Shown in pieces: positions 53,063-62,049 of a DNA stretch of 64,000 nucleotides (position 1 is the first letter of the stretch; each line of letters starts with the position of its first letter). The notes under the pieces are model-generated. The model was not told where the DNA came from and ran no database searches. It was given only the letters and a program-made list of their open reading frames with translations. Both the position numbers and the translations under genes were made by a program. Origin of the DNA: CAVYXF01 sp963772335 (GTDB lineage: Bacteria > Pseudomonadota > Alphaproteobacteria > Rhizobiales > Rhodomicrobiaceae); NCBI GenBank assembly GCA_963772335.1, contig CAVYXF010000003.1:558001-622000 (forward strand), given 5' to 3'.

Positions 53063-54054
53063 GCCGCGGCTATCTTCGACCGGCTTGCATTGCAGCGGCA
53101 GCCCTGTCGCTCAGCGGCTGCTCCGCCGTCCAGTCCGCGCTTTTCCCGATGGCGCCGGACGCGCTGCGCATCTGGCAGATCGGCGCGGTGATGACCGGTG
53201 GCGGCCTCTTCATCCTGATCCTCGTCTGCGCCTTGACCTGGATCGCGCTGCGCGGCTCGGAACCGGCGCGCCGGCGCCTCTCCGGTGATCGAACGGTGAT
53301 CGCGGGCGGCATTGTCTTCCCCGTAGTGACGCTCACCGCGCTGCTCATCTACGGGATCTGGGTCATGCGCGCCACCATCGCGCCCGCCGCGACCGCACCG
53401 CAGCTGCGCATCGACGTGACGGGCGAGCTGTGGTGGTGGCGCGTTGCCTATGCCGGCGAGGCAGGGCTGCGGATCGCCGACGCCAACGAGATTCGGATCC
53501 CGGTCGGGCGCGAGGTGGAGCTGAGGCTGGCCACCGCCGACGTCATCCACAGTTTCTGGGTGCCGAGCCTTTCGGGCAAGGTCGACATGATCCCCGGCCG
53601 CGCCAACACGCTGCGCCTCAGCGCCGACCACCCCGGCGTCTTTCGCGGCCAGTGCGCGGAATATTGCGGCGGCGCCCATGCGCGGATGGCGTTGGAGGTG
53701 ATCGCCATGCCGGCCAACGCGTTCGATGCCTGGCTTGCCTCCGCATCGGGCCCAGCCGCCGAGCCGGCCAGCCCCGAAGCGCAGCGCGGCCGCGAGGTGG
53801 TCCTTGCCGCAGGCTGCGGAAGCTGCCACGCCATCCGCGGTACGCCGGCCGAGGGACGCATCGGCCCGGACCTCACGCGCGTCGGCGCCCGGCGCTTCAT
53901 CGCCGCGGGAGCGCTGCCGAACACGACTGCAAATCTGGCGCAATTCATCACCGACGCGCAGCATTTGAAGCCCGGCACCCTGATGCCCGCCTTCCGCATT
54001 CTCAAGCCTGACGAGGCCGAGGCGAGCGCGCTCTATCTGGCGGGGCTCAAATGA
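53059..54054 (+). CDS. coxB: Cytochrome c oxidase subunit II fused to cytochrome c
   Basis: 331 residues. Lipoprotein-type start (AAALSLSGCSAVQ), two helices, then the cupredoxin domain with the CuA ligands: VIHSFWVPSLSGKVDMIPGR and FRGQCAEYCGGAHARM (two Cys, His, Met, Glu). A C-terminal cytochrome c domain carries CGSCH (AAGCGSCHAIRGTPAEGRIGP) with Met in PGTLMPAF. Subunit II with a covalent haem c domain defines the caa3 type. Overlaps subunit I by 4 bp. Confidence 0.95.
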   Translation: MSRGYLRPACIAAAALSLSGCSAVQSALFPMAPDALRIWQIGAVMTGGGLFILILVCALTWIALRGSEPARRRLSGDRTVIAGGIVFPVVTLTALLIYGIWVMRATIAPAATAPQLRIDVTGELWWWRVAYAGEAGLRIADANEIRIPVGREVELRLATADVIHSFWVPSLSGKVDMIPGRANTLRLSADHPGVFRGQCAEYCGGAHARMALEVIAMPANAFDAWLASASGPAAEPASPEAQRGREVVLAAGCGSCHAIRGTPAEGRIGPDLTRVGARRFIAAGALPNTTANLAQFITDAQHLKPGTLMPAFRILKPDEAEASALYLAGLK

Positions 54055-56597
54055 GTGCACAGGCCGACGCGATCCCGCCCGAGACCGCCGAGCTGCCCAA
54101 CAGCCTGCCCCGGCCCGAGCGGGAGCTGGAAACCCTGAAGACGGTATGGGAGCCGCCCAAGGGCTGGCGTATCGTCACAGCGGTCAACAACACCATCATC
54201 GGCTACTTCTACATCGGCACGGCCTTCCTGTTCTTCATTCTGGCGGGCATCCTCGCCCTCCTGATGCGCACCCAGCTAGCGGTACCGGACAACAGCTTCC
54301 TCAGCCAGGACACCTACAATCAGATTTTCACCATGCATGGCACGGTGATGATGTTCCTGTTCGCCGTGCCGGCGGTGGAGGCGATGGGCGTGCTGCTGCT
54401 GCCGCAGATGCTCGGCGCACGCGACTTGCCGTTTCCCAGACTTGGAGCCTTCGCCTTCTGGGCTTATTTCATCGGCGGCTTGGTCTTCTTCTCGACGCTG
54501 TTTTTCGAGCTCGCGCCCTCCGGGGGCTGGTTCATGTATCCGCCGCTGACCAGCGGCAAATACTCGCCCGACATCGGCGCCGACTTCTGGCTGCTCGGTA
54601 TCGGATTCATCGAGATCTCCGCCATCGCCGGCGCAATCGAGATCATCGTCGGCGTGCTGCGCACCCGCGCGCCGGGCATGACGCTGGACAAGATGCCGAT
54701 CTTCGCCTGGACCATGCTGGTGTTCGCCGGGATGATCGTGTTCGCTTTTCCGGCGGTGATCCTCGCCACCATCCTCCTGGAGCTGGAGCGGGCCTTCGAC
54801 TGGCCGTTCTTCATCGCCGAGCGTGGCGGCGATCCGCTGCTATGGCAGCATCTGTTCTGGTTCTTCGGCCACCCGGAGGTCTACATCATCTTCCTGCCGG
54901 CGGCGGGCATGGTCTCCATGATCGTGCCCACCATGGCGCAGGCGCCGCTCGTCGGCCACCGCCTGATCGTCGTTGCCCTGATCGCAACCGGCTTTTTCTC
55001 CTTCGGCCTGTGGGTGCACCACATGTTCACCACCGGGCTGCCCGCGCTCTCGCTCGGCTTCTTTTCGGCTGCGAGCATGGCGGTGGCCGTGCCGAGCGGC
55101 ATCCAGGTGTTCTCCTGGATCGCGACCATGGCCGCGGGACGGCTGAAGCTCACCGTGGCATCGCTGTTCATTCTCGGCTTCCTGTTCATCTTCACGCTCG
55201 GCGGCCTCACTGGCGTGATGGTCGCCATGGTGCCGTTCGACTGGCAGGCGCACGACACCTATTTCGTAGTCGCGCATTTCCACTATGTGCTGGTCGGCGG
55301 CATGGTATTCCCGCTGATCGGGGCCTTCTACTACTGGGCGCCGGCGTTCAGCCGCCGTGCGCTGTCGGAACGGCTTGGTACATGGGCGTTCTGGCTGATG
55401 TTCATCGGCTTCAACGTCGCTTTCTTCCCGATGCACATCACCGGCCTGATCGGCATGCCCCGCCGGGTCTACACCTATCAGGAGGGTCTTGGCTGGGACG
55501 GGCTGAACATGGTCTCCACCATCGGGGCATTCATGATCGCTGCCGGCGTGCTGCTCATCGTGCTCGACATGATACGCAATCTTCGCCCCACACTCGGCGA
55601 GAGCGCCGGCAATATCTGGCGGGCCGGGACGCTGGAATGGCTGGAAAATGATAGCTACGCCGCCCGCAGCGTGCCGCTGGTAACCAGTCGCGACCCGCTC
55701 TGGGACCAGCCCGACTTCGCCCGCGAGGTGGATGAGGGCCGGCACTTTCTCCCCGGAGCCGCGACGGGTGCGCGCGAGACCATTATCACCTCGGCCGTGG
55801 ATGCGGCACCGCAATATTTGCTGCGCCTCACCGGTCCGGGCTGGGCGCACGTCCTGGCCGCCGCATTTACGGCAGCGTTCTTCCTGCTGCTGACGGTCAA
55901 GGCGGTCACGTTCGCCCTCGTATGTGGCATCGGCGCTGTCGGGGCGGTCATGGTGTGGCTGTGGCAGACCGATCCGCCACCTACCGGCGATCTCGACATC
56001 GGCGGCGGCATCCGCCTGCCGACCTACATGTCCGGCAGTCAATCCCATTCCTGGTGGGCGATGGTCGTGCTGCTGCTGGTCGCAGGTGCACTCTACCTCT
56101 CTTTTCTGTTTGCCTATCTGTATCTGTGGACTGTCGCGCCACAGAGCTGGCCGGCGGCCGATGCGCTGACCCCCAGGAGTTGGCCTCTCGCTTCGGCGGC
56201 GCTCCTCGTGCTCAGCGGCGGCGCGCTTTTCCTGGCACAGCGCAGCCTGCAACGCGCGCGGCCTGGCCACCGGGTCATGGCTGTGAGCGTGTTGGTCGGC
56301 GTGCTCGCCTTGTGCGTCTCGCTCGGGCTTGACGTCTGGAGCCAGTGGCAGAGCGGGCTGCGCCCTCAGGCCAGCGGCTATGCGGCAATGGTGTACACGG
56401 CCGGCTTCCTACAATTCGAGATCGTGGCCGCGGTCTTAGCGATGGCCGGCTTTCTTCTGGCGCGCCTCTATACGGGCCAGGTCGATGCGAGGCGGCGCGT
56501 GGTGTTCGACAATGTGGCGCTGCTGTGGGGTTATGCCATCGGGCAGGGGATGTTCGGCCTGATGCTCACGCATGGCTTTCCGCGGCTGGTGGGGTGA
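54051..56597 (+). CDS. coxA: Cytochrome c oxidase subunit I-III fusion (caa3 type)
   Basis: 848 residues. Residues 1-600 are subunit I: TMHGTVMMFLFAVP with the haem-a His, LFWFFGHPEVYIIFLP with the CuB His crosslinked to Tyr, HHMFTTGLP, and the haem pair in VAHFHYVLVGG. The E of FGHPEV fits the A1 family with a D-channel. Residues 640-848 are subunit III: SQSHSWWAMVVLLLVAGALY, LYLWTVAPQSWP. Fused I-III is found in several caa3 oxidases. It pumps protons while reducing oxygen. Haem synthesis genes are not adjacent. Confidence 0.94.
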   Translation: MSAQADAIPPETAELPNSLPRPERELETLKTVWEPPKGWRIVTAVNNTIIGYFYIGTAFLFFILAGILALLMRTQLAVPDNSFLSQDTYNQIFTMHGTVMMFLFAVPAVEAMGVLLLPQMLGARDLPFPRLGAFAFWAYFIGGLVFFSTLFFELAPSGGWFMYPPLTSGKYSPDIGADFWLLGIGFIEISAIAGAIEIIVGVLRTRAPGMTLDKMPIFAWTMLVFAGMIVFAFPAVILATILLELERAFDWPFFIAERGGDPLLWQHLFWFFGHPEVYIIFLPAAGMVSMIVPTMAQAPLVGHRLIVVALIATGFFSFGLWVHHMFTTGLPALSLGFFSAASMAVAVPSGIQVFSWIATMAAGRLKLTVASLFILGFLFIFTLGGLTGVMVAMVPFDWQAHDTYFVVAHFHYVLVGGMVFPLIGAFYYWAPAFSRRALSERLGTWAFWLMFIGFNVAFFPMHITGLIGMPRRVYTYQEGLGWDGLNMVSTIGAFMIAAGVLLIVLDMIRNLRPTLGESAGNIWRAGTLEWLENDSYAARSVPLVTSRDPLWDQPDFAREVDEGRHFLPGAATGARETIITSAVDAAPQYLLRLTGPGWAHVLAAAFTAAFFLLLTVKAVTFALVCGIGAVGAVMVWLWQTDPPPTGDLDIGGGIRLPTYMSGSQSHSWWAMVVLLLVAGALYLSFLFAYLYLWTVAPQSWPAADALTPRSWPLASAALLVLSGGALFLAQRSLQRARPGHRVMAVSVLVGVLALCVSLGLDVWSQWQSGLRPQASGYAAMVYTAGFLQFEIVAAVLAMAGFLLARLYTGQVDARRRVVFDNVALLWGYAIGQGMFGLMLTHGFPRLVG

Positions 56598-56601
56598 GGC
56601 C

Positions 56602-56952
56602 ATGCAGGCGCGGACATACAGCCGAGGGGTAATCGCGCGGTGGCTGGCCGGCCCCGCGATCTGGGCCGCGCATTTTGTCACTGTCTATGGGTCTGAGTGG
56701 CTGATCTGCACGCGCGGCGAAGCGGCCACGCATCAGATGGTGATCGGAGCGGCCACGGCGGTTGGCGTCGTCGCGCTGCTTGCGGTGATCGCGTTGAACG
56801 CAAGGGAGCCCTCGGGTAGCGGCCAGCGGCATGATTCAGCCTCCGCCTTCATGGCGAGAGTGGGCCTCGCGCTCGCGCTGCTCTCCCTCGTCGGACTGCT
56901 GTGGACCGCCGTTCCGGCCCTGTTTTTGTCGCCTTGCACCGTGCTGAGGTAA
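56602..56952 (+). CDS. Small membrane protein of the oxidase operon
   Basis: 116 residues with three hydrophobic helices: LAGPAIWAAHFVTVYGSEWL, VVALLAVIALNA, and LALALLSLVGLLWTAVPALF. ATG 56602 is 4 bp after subunit I-III. It probably is a subunit IV-like or assembly component; such short proteins end many caa3 operons. No enzymatic motif. Confidence 0.75.
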   Translation: MQARTYSRGVIARWLAGPAIWAAHFVTVYGSEWLICTRGEAATHQMVIGAATAVGVVALLAVIALNAREPSGSGQRHDSASAFMARVGLALALLSLVGLLWTAVPALFLSPCTVLR

Positions 56953-57051
56953 TGTCTGTTGCTTGCGGGGTGCGTCTCACCTGGAGGGCACGCCGTGGCC
57001 GGTTCTTCGCTCAAGCCGGATATGACCAGGCTTAAGATCATCCTTCTCTAG

Positions 57052-58186
57052 GAGACCTGTGCGCGGGTAGTTCTGGACGAGGCAGTTTGTTTTTGATTCC
57101 CTCGATTCGCTGAATGGATCGAGGTGCAAGATGGGTCGTCGTCGGATTGGCCAGGAAACACTAGGGTTTGTTACCGAGCGCGGCGGACGACATAGCTGTC
57201 TTGACGATCTGGTGACGCTGATCGACTGGGTTCCGGTTGAGAGGCGGCTTGGCGTGATCCCTTGCGCCGCAAAGGGCGAGCCGTCTTGGCCGCCGCTGGT
57301 TCTGTTCAAGGCGATGCTCATTGCCGTCTGGCACGACCTCTCCGATGTCAAGCTTGCCGAAGCCCTGGATGACCGGGCGTCGTTTCGGCGGTTCTGCGGG
57401 TTTTCGGCTTCGGAGCCGACGCCGGAGCGTACGGCCTTCGTGCGCTTCCGGAAGACGCTTATTGCGCATGGGCTGGACAAATCTCTGTTCGAGGAGGTCA
57501 CCGGCCAGCTCAAAGCCAAGGCGGTTCGGGTCAAGACCGGCACGCTTGTCGATGCCACGATCATCGCATCCGCCAGCGAAAATGACGGCGATGCGCATTG
57601 GGTCAAGCACAAGGGCAAACCAGCGGTTCACGGCTTCAAAGCCCATGTCGGCGCCGATGCCGAGACTGGCCTGGTGGAGGAGGTCGCCGTCACGCCCGCC
57701 AATGTCAATGATGGCAAGGCCGGTCCGGATGTGCTGCCGGACGATCCCGGCGAGGTGTTTGCTGACAGCGCCTATCGGGGCCATCATTTCGGTGACGCCG
57801 TCCGCGCCAAAGGCGGCACGCCGCGCGTCGTGGCGACGGGCATGTGGGGACACGGCGCGACCGAAGCCCTGGCCCGCCTCGAGGCCTGGAACCGGCCCAT
57901 CCATCGCATACGAGGCCGGATCGAGAAAATCTTCGGCACATGGAAGCGAAGCTATGGCCTTCGTCGCATGCGATGGTCAGGACTGGCAAAGGCCGCCGTT
58001 CAGGTCCGTCTCACCGCCATCGCCTATAACCTCAAACGTGGTCTGGCGATCGCCGCGGTTCGATAATCACGGCAACGCGGAACGGCTTGGGGCTGCCATG
58101 CAGCCATATCCTGCTAAACCGCAGGAGCCCACGAAAACTGAAATCAGATGCACATCAGAAGCCTGCGCGAACCGCGCACAGGTCTC
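57052..58186 (+). mobile_element. IS5-family insertion sequence, complete
   Basis: Flanked by the 15-bp perfect inverted repeat GAGACCTGTGCGCGG at 57052-57066 and 58172-58186. CTAG stands directly left (57048-57051), and CTAG lies two bases beyond the right end (58189-58192), so a target duplication is possible but not exact. One intact transposase gene. Confidence 0.85.
57131..58066 (+). CDS. IS5 family transposase
   Basis: 311 residues. N-terminal IS5-type domain (SWPPLVLFKAMLIAVWHDLSD) and a DDE catalytic core: GTLVDATIIASASEN (first Asp), EVFADSAYRGHHFGD (second Asp) and the C-terminal IHRIRGRIEKIFGTWKRSYGLRRMRW with the Glu. Intact reading frame between the inverted repeats. It cuts and inserts the element by a DDE mechanism. 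Confidence 0.92.
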   Translation: MGRRRIGQETLGFVTERGGRHSCLDDLVTLIDWVPVERRLGVIPCAAKGEPSWPPLVLFKAMLIAVWHDLSDVKLAEALDDRASFRRFCGFSASEPTPERTAFVRFRKTLIAHGLDKSLFEEVTGQLKAKAVRVKTGTLVDATIIASASENDGDAHWVKHKGKPAVHGFKAHVGADAETGLVEEVAVTPANVNDGKAGPDVLPDDPGEVFADSAYRGHHFGDAVRAKGGTPRVVATGMWGHGATEALARLEAWNRPIHRIRGRIEKIFGTWKRSYGLRRMRWSGLAKAAVQVRLTAIAYNLKRGLAIAAVR

Positions 58187-58283
58187 AACTAGAGCGGGAT
58201 GAATTTAGGCTGAACTCGATTGAGGATTCACGGCGAGCGGCAAATCAGATTCAACATGCTGGCTGGAGAGGAGGCCAGCATGG

Positions 58284-58709
58284 ATGAGCAAACCCTATTC
58301 CATGGATCTTCGCGAGCGGGTTGTTTCGGCAGTAGAGGAAGCTGGCATGTCGCGGCGCAAAGCGGCAGCGCATTTTGGCGTCAGCGTTCGCGTGGCGATT
58401 GAATGGGTTCGGCGTTTCCGCGAGACCGGGAGCGTAGCGCCCAGCAAGATCGGCGGCTACAAGCCGAAAAAGATCAGGGGAGAGCATCGGGACTGGCTTG
58501 TGGCGCGATGCCAGGAGAAGGATTTCACCTTGCGCGGCTTGGTGCGCGAGTTGGCTGAACGTGGGCTTGAGGTGGACTACCGGTCGGTGTGGGAATTCGT
58601 GCATGCCGAAGGCTTGAGTTATAAAAAAAACCGTGGCCGCCAGCGAACAGGACCGGCCCGACATCGCCAGGCGGCGAGGGCAGTGGCGCAAATATCAGGT
58701 TCGGATTGA
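58284..58709 (+). CDS. IS630 transposase, N-terminal frame (orfA)
   Basis: 141 residues as read in frame. ATG 58284 with GAGGAGG upstream. The start MSKPYSMDLRERVVSAVEEAG and RKAAAHFGVSVRVAIEWVRRF is the helix-turn-helix of IS630 transposases, followed by GGYKPKKIRGEHRDWL and ERGLEVDYRSVWEFVHAEG. At eight A residues (58623-58630) the frame diverges; the productive continuation is in another frame. Members of the family use an A-tract for programmed frameshifting, so the tract is probably functional in the intact parent. Confidence 0.8.
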   Translation: MSKPYSMDLRERVVSAVEEAGMSRRKAAAHFGVSVRVAIEWVRRFRETGSVAPSKIGGYKPKKIRGEHRDWLVARCQEKDFTLRGLVRELAERGLEVDYRSVWEFVHAEGLSYKKNRGRQRTGPARHRQAARAVAQISGSD

Positions 58710-58736
58710 TCCGGCCCGCCTGGTGTTCATCGACGA
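58630..58736 (+). pseudogene. IS630 transposase, DDE start truncated by IS4
   Basis: After the A8 tract the frame reads TVAASEQDRPDIARRRGQW and RKYQVRIDPARLVFIDE, the first catalytic Asp of the DDE core. At 58737 it runs into IS4 DNA (IPAFAHGCP), losing the other catalytic residues. Confidence 0.8.
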
Positions 58737-60057
58737 GATCCCCGCTTTCGCGCACGGCTGTCCGGGGAACGAGTCACTGTGTCGCTGGTGCATGCCCGGC
58801 TTTTCCGGTGCAAACCGGCTATTTTCTGGTTGTCGAGACTCAGAAAATGGAGCCGGGCATGCGCTATCGGGATAGCATCTTCGCCAGCCTTCTCAAACCG
58901 ATCTCGCGGCCCGGGTTCAAGGCGATCGTGGCCCGGCATGACGCGGACGCCTATGCGAAGACGTTCAGCAGCTGGGACCATCTCGTGACGCTGATCTTTG
59001 CCCGGCTTGCCTCGGTCAGCAGCCTGCGCGGCATCGCGGCGGCCTGGAACGCCAATGCGCATCATCATTACCACCTCGGCAGCGGTCCGGTGATGCGCTC
59101 CACGCTCGCCGATGCCAATCATCGCCGCCCGCCGGAGGTGCTCGCCGAGACCTTCGAGATGCTGTCCGCCCTGGCCGGCACCCGCCTGCGCCGTGACGGC
59201 AGACGCATGCTGCGCCTGATCGATGCCACCCCGATCCCGCTGGATCGGCTGTGCGACTGGGCGCAATGGAACGGGCGGACGCATGGGCTGAAGATGCACG
59301 TGGTCTACGATCCCGATGCCGATCACCCGCGCCGGATCGCCATTACCGCTTCGACCGTGAACGATGTCGAGATCGGCCGCAGCGAGCCGATCGAGCGCGG
59401 CGCCACATACGTCTTCGACAAAGCCTATTGCGATTACGCCTGGTGGACCCGCCTGCATCGGGCCGGCGCACTGTTCGTCACCCGACCCAAAACCAATGCG
59501 CGCTACGCGGTGATCAAGGCGCGCCGGGTCATAAGAACCCAGGGTGAGGGCTTCGAAATCCTGGCCGACGCGACGATCCGCCTTGCCACCCAGGGCAGGA
59601 GCAGGCTCGGCTGCCCGATCAGACGGGTCACCCTCAAACGCGAGGATGGCACGGTGATGGAGGTGATCACCAACGACCTGGAGCGTTCGGCCGTGGAGAT
59701 CGCCGCGCTCTACAAGGCACGCTGGGACATCGAGCTTTTGTTCCGCTGGATCAAGCAGCATCTGAAGCTCACGCGCTTCATCGGCCGGTCGGAGAACGCC
59801 ATCAGGCTGCAGATCCTGGCAGCCATGATCGCCTATCTGCTGCTGCGCATCGCCGCAAGGATGAGCCGCAGCAGCCTGGTGACGCTGCGCTTCACCGAAC
59901 TGGTCGGCCAGTGCCTCTTCATCCGCAAGTCCATCGCCAGGCTCGACAGACCGCCCGATGTCAATGCCGGTCAGCCCAAACCGCGGTGCCATCCAGGACA
60001 ATTGGAGTTCGCCTATGCCTGAATTTCCCCGGACAGCCGTGCGGAACGGTGGGGACC
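58737..60057 (+). mobile_element. IS4-family insertion sequence, complete
   Basis: Carries a perfect 19-bp inverted repeat CGCACGGCTGTCCGGGGAA at 58751-58769 and 60025-60043, with a weaker outer match reaching GATCCCC at 58737 and GGGGACC at 60051-60057. It interrupts the IS630 transposase. No clear target duplication was seen. Confidence 0.8.
58859..60022 (+). CDS. IS4 family transposase
   Basis: 387 residues from ATG 58859 (GGAG upstream; ATG 58847 is an alternative). N-terminal DUF4372-like domain (FASLLKPISRPGFKAIVARHDADAYAK, WDHLVTLIFARLASVSSLRGIA), first Asp in LRLIDATPIPL, second in YVFDKAYCDYAWW and the YREK-type motif YKARWDIELLFRWIKQHLKL with the catalytic Glu. Intact. Confidence 0.9.
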   Translation: MRYRDSIFASLLKPISRPGFKAIVARHDADAYAKTFSSWDHLVTLIFARLASVSSLRGIAAAWNANAHHHYHLGSGPVMRSTLADANHRRPPEVLAETFEMLSALAGTRLRRDGRRMLRLIDATPIPLDRLCDWAQWNGRTHGLKMHVVYDPDADHPRRIAITASTVNDVEIGRSEPIERGATYVFDKAYCDYAWWTRLHRAGALFVTRPKTNARYAVIKARRVIRTQGEGFEILADATIRLATQGRSRLGCPIRRVTLKREDGTVMEVITNDLERSAVEIAALYKARWDIELLFRWIKQHLKLTRFIGRSENAIRLQILAAMIAYLLLRIAARMSRSSLVTLRFTELVGQCLFIRKSIARLDRPPDVNAGQPKPRCHPGQLEFAYA

Positions 60058-61317
60058 AACGCCTGCATTCTCAGGCGGCGATTGGCGGACTCGTTTCGTT
60101 CGGTTTGCCTTCCCAGGCGGCGCGGCGCAGATCGGCCGAGAGCTTGGCGAGGAAGGCGAGCGCCGCCATGCATAAGGTCATGTGGCGATGCCAGCCATGC
60201 CACGAGCGCGCCTCGCAATGATCGAGGCCGAGATCGTCCTTGGCCCTTTGGAAGCATTCCTCGACGGTCCAGCGCAAACCCGCCACGCCGGCGAGTTCGG
60301 CAAGCGCGGTGCCGGCGGGGGCAAAGACGAGATAATAGCCGCGCTTGTTCGGATCGCGGCGGCTGCGGCGGATCAGGAGCCAGCGCTCCCAGCCCGGATC
60401 GCACGTCCAGGGCAAGCCGATCCGCGCCCAATCGTAAAGCCGCAGGCCCTTGGCGCCTTCGCCTGCGGCGCATGTGACCCAGCTGCCTGACGGCAGCGCG
60501 TCGGCGAGAGCCTCGGGATCGGTCTGCACCAGCCCGTTCTCGTCCCAAAATCGCAGCGCATGATTGGAGCGCACCGCCAGCACATAAGCCTGGCTGCGCT
60601 CTTCCAGCATGCGCCGCAGACGCAAATCCGAGCCGTAGAGCGCATCGGCCAGCACAAAGGCGCAAGGAACGCCGGCATCCAGCGCCGCCCCGATCAACGC
60701 GCGGGCGATCTGCGGCTTGGTGGCGAAGCCGACCGCCGCAGGGACCTGGGTCTTCTCCCGCCGGGCGTGGTCTTGCGTCCAGGCCTCGGGCAGATAGAGC
60801 CGCCGGTCGATCAGCGCCTGGCCGAAGCGGCTGGCATAGGCCAGGAACACCCCGATCTGGCAATTCTCGATCCGCCCCGCCGTGCCGGAATACTGCCGGG
60901 CAACGCCGACGGAATGCTCGCCTTTCTTCAAGAAACCCGTCTCGTCGACGACCAGCACGCCATCAGGATCGCCAAGCGCCTCGATGGCATAGCCGCGCAC
61001 GATATCGCGTAGCGCTTCCGCATCCCACCGACTGCGGCCCAAAAGCGACTGCATCCGATCAGGCCGCTCAAGCCCGGCCTGCTCGGCCATCAGCCAGCCG
61101 GTCTTGCGACCCACGCCAGACAGCAGGCCGTCCACAAACGCGCTTGCCGTCGCTCGCAGCTCACGCCGCCCGAACACCGGCGTCAGCCGCGCTTTCAGCG
61201 CCGCAAGCTCCGCCGCCCACGCCAGCAACGAACCCGACCAGGGCGCAACCGCCATCGATCCACTCCCCAAATACGGAGAGAGGATCAGATTCAACGGCAA
61301 AACGCAACTGTGTACTA
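60058..61317 (-). mobile_element. IS701-family insertion sequence
   Basis: Bounded on the left by IS4 and on the right by the integrase relic; the exact ends and inverted repeats could not be fixed by eye. It separates the integrase C-terminus from the DNA upstream, so it may have split the integrase gene. Confidence 0.65.
60071..61255 (-). CDS. IS701 family transposase
   Basis: 394 residues from ATG 61255 (GGGGAGTGG upstream). Family features: GRKTGWLMAEQAGLERPDRMQ, DDE residues in DPDGVLVVDETGFLKKG, FVLADALYGSD and RWTVEECFQRAKDDLGLD. ECFQRAKDDLGLDHCEARSW is diagnostic for IS701. Intact reading frame. It lies opposite in strand to its IS neighbours. Confidence 0.9.
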   Translation of the reverse strand: MAVAPWSGSLLAWAAELAALKARLTPVFGRRELRATASAFVDGLLSGVGRKTGWLMAEQAGLERPDRMQSLLGRSRWDAEALRDIVRGYAIEALGDPDGVLVVDETGFLKKGEHSVGVARQYSGTAGRIENCQIGVFLAYASRFGQALIDRRLYLPEAWTQDHARREKTQVPAAVGFATKPQIARALIGAALDAGVPCAFVLADALYGSDLRLRRMLEERSQAYVLAVRSNHALRFWDENGLVQTDPEALADALPSGSWVTCAAGEGAKGLRLYDWARIGLPWTCDPGWERWLLIRRSRRDPNKRGYYLVFAPAGTALAELAGVAGLRWTVEECFQRAKDDLGLDHCEARSWHGWHRHMTLCMAALAFLAKLSADLRRAAWEGKPNETSPPIAA

Positions 61318-61566
61318 AAGCACACATTCGGCCGACGCCTCCGAGCCGCAGGTGTGAGCTTTGAGGATCGTCAAAATCTGCTCGGCCATTTATCTGAGCG
61401 CATCACGACTTACTATTCGGCAGCGGAACTGTCGCGCTTGGTCGAAGCAGCAAAACAGGGTTGCGAGATGGGCGGAAGGAAGCCCGAGCTATTGGTTTTG
61501 CGGGACTTATCCACAAACCGCCCCCACAAAATCCCACAGTCGGAAATTATGGACCCAATGAAGTGA
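61318..61566 (+). pseudogene. Tyrosine recombinase (integrase) C-terminus
   Basis: KHTFGRRLRAAGVSFEDRQN, then LLGHLSERITTYYSAAELSR, then the end MDPMK. HTFGRRL and GHLSERITTYYS are the motif II Arg/His and Tyr regions of phage-type integrases. The N-terminal DNA-binding and most of the catalytic part are missing, cut by the IS701 element. The end lies 19 bp from the 3' end of tRNA-Phe, exactly where an integrase of an element inserted at a tRNA sits. Confidence 0.85.
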
Positions 61567-61585
61567 CGTCAGTCATCGAGATGAA

Positions 61586-61661
<76 letters not shown>

Positions 61662-61797
61662 TTGGGTTGTGCGGCGCAGACGCGCCGCTGAGCGTTATAA
61701 GGAATGGCACCGACGCTGTCTACTGGGAAGAGCACCGGCCAGCAACTGCCCCCGAGGCAGAGCGGCCCATCCAACTGCGCCAACGGTCTTAACGCCG

Positions 61798-62049
61798 CTA
61801 CCGCGCCGGCTCATCCCCGTCGGGCGTGCCGGTGGGGCTCACCGCCTCATCGCCGTCTTCGTCATCTTCCTCGGTGACCGGAATCGCATAGCTGCCGGTC
61901 AGCCATCGGCCGAGATCGATGTCGGCACAGCGCTTGGAGCAGAACGGGCGGTAGGCGGGATCGCGCGGTTTGCCGCAGATCGGGCAACGGCGGGTTGTAT
62001 CCGGCTCCGAGCAGGCATCCCAGCGGCGGTCCTCGCCATCATCGCTCAT
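61798..62049 (-). CDS. yacG: Zinc-binding DNA gyrase inhibitor YacG
   Basis: 83 residues. Zinc finger CPICGKP ... FCSKRC (four Cys) followed by ADIDLGRWLTGSYAIP, the family signature. It binds GyrB and inhibits gyrase. The acidic tail (TEEDDEDGDEA) is usual. It overlaps maf by 4 bp, the standard alphaproteobacterial order maf, yacG, tRNA-Phe. Confidence 0.93.
   Translation of the reverse strand: MSDDGEDRRWDACSEPDTTRRCPICGKPRDPAYRPFCSKRCADIDLGRWLTGSYAIPVTEEDDEDGDEAVSPTGTPDGDEPAR

Larger units (their letters stand above)
58190..58736 (+). mobile_element. IS630-family element, 3' half removed
   Basis: The left part of an IS630 element, ending abruptly at the IS4 boundary (58737). Only the 5' end of the transposase remains, so it cannot move on its own. 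The left end is approximate; no rightward continuation was found beyond the IS4 element. Confidence 0.7.

Noticed and set aside
57048..58192. Exact CTAG target duplication of the IS5 element
   Set aside because: The left CTAG is flush with the inverted repeat, but the right CTAG is offset by two bases, so it may be coincidental.
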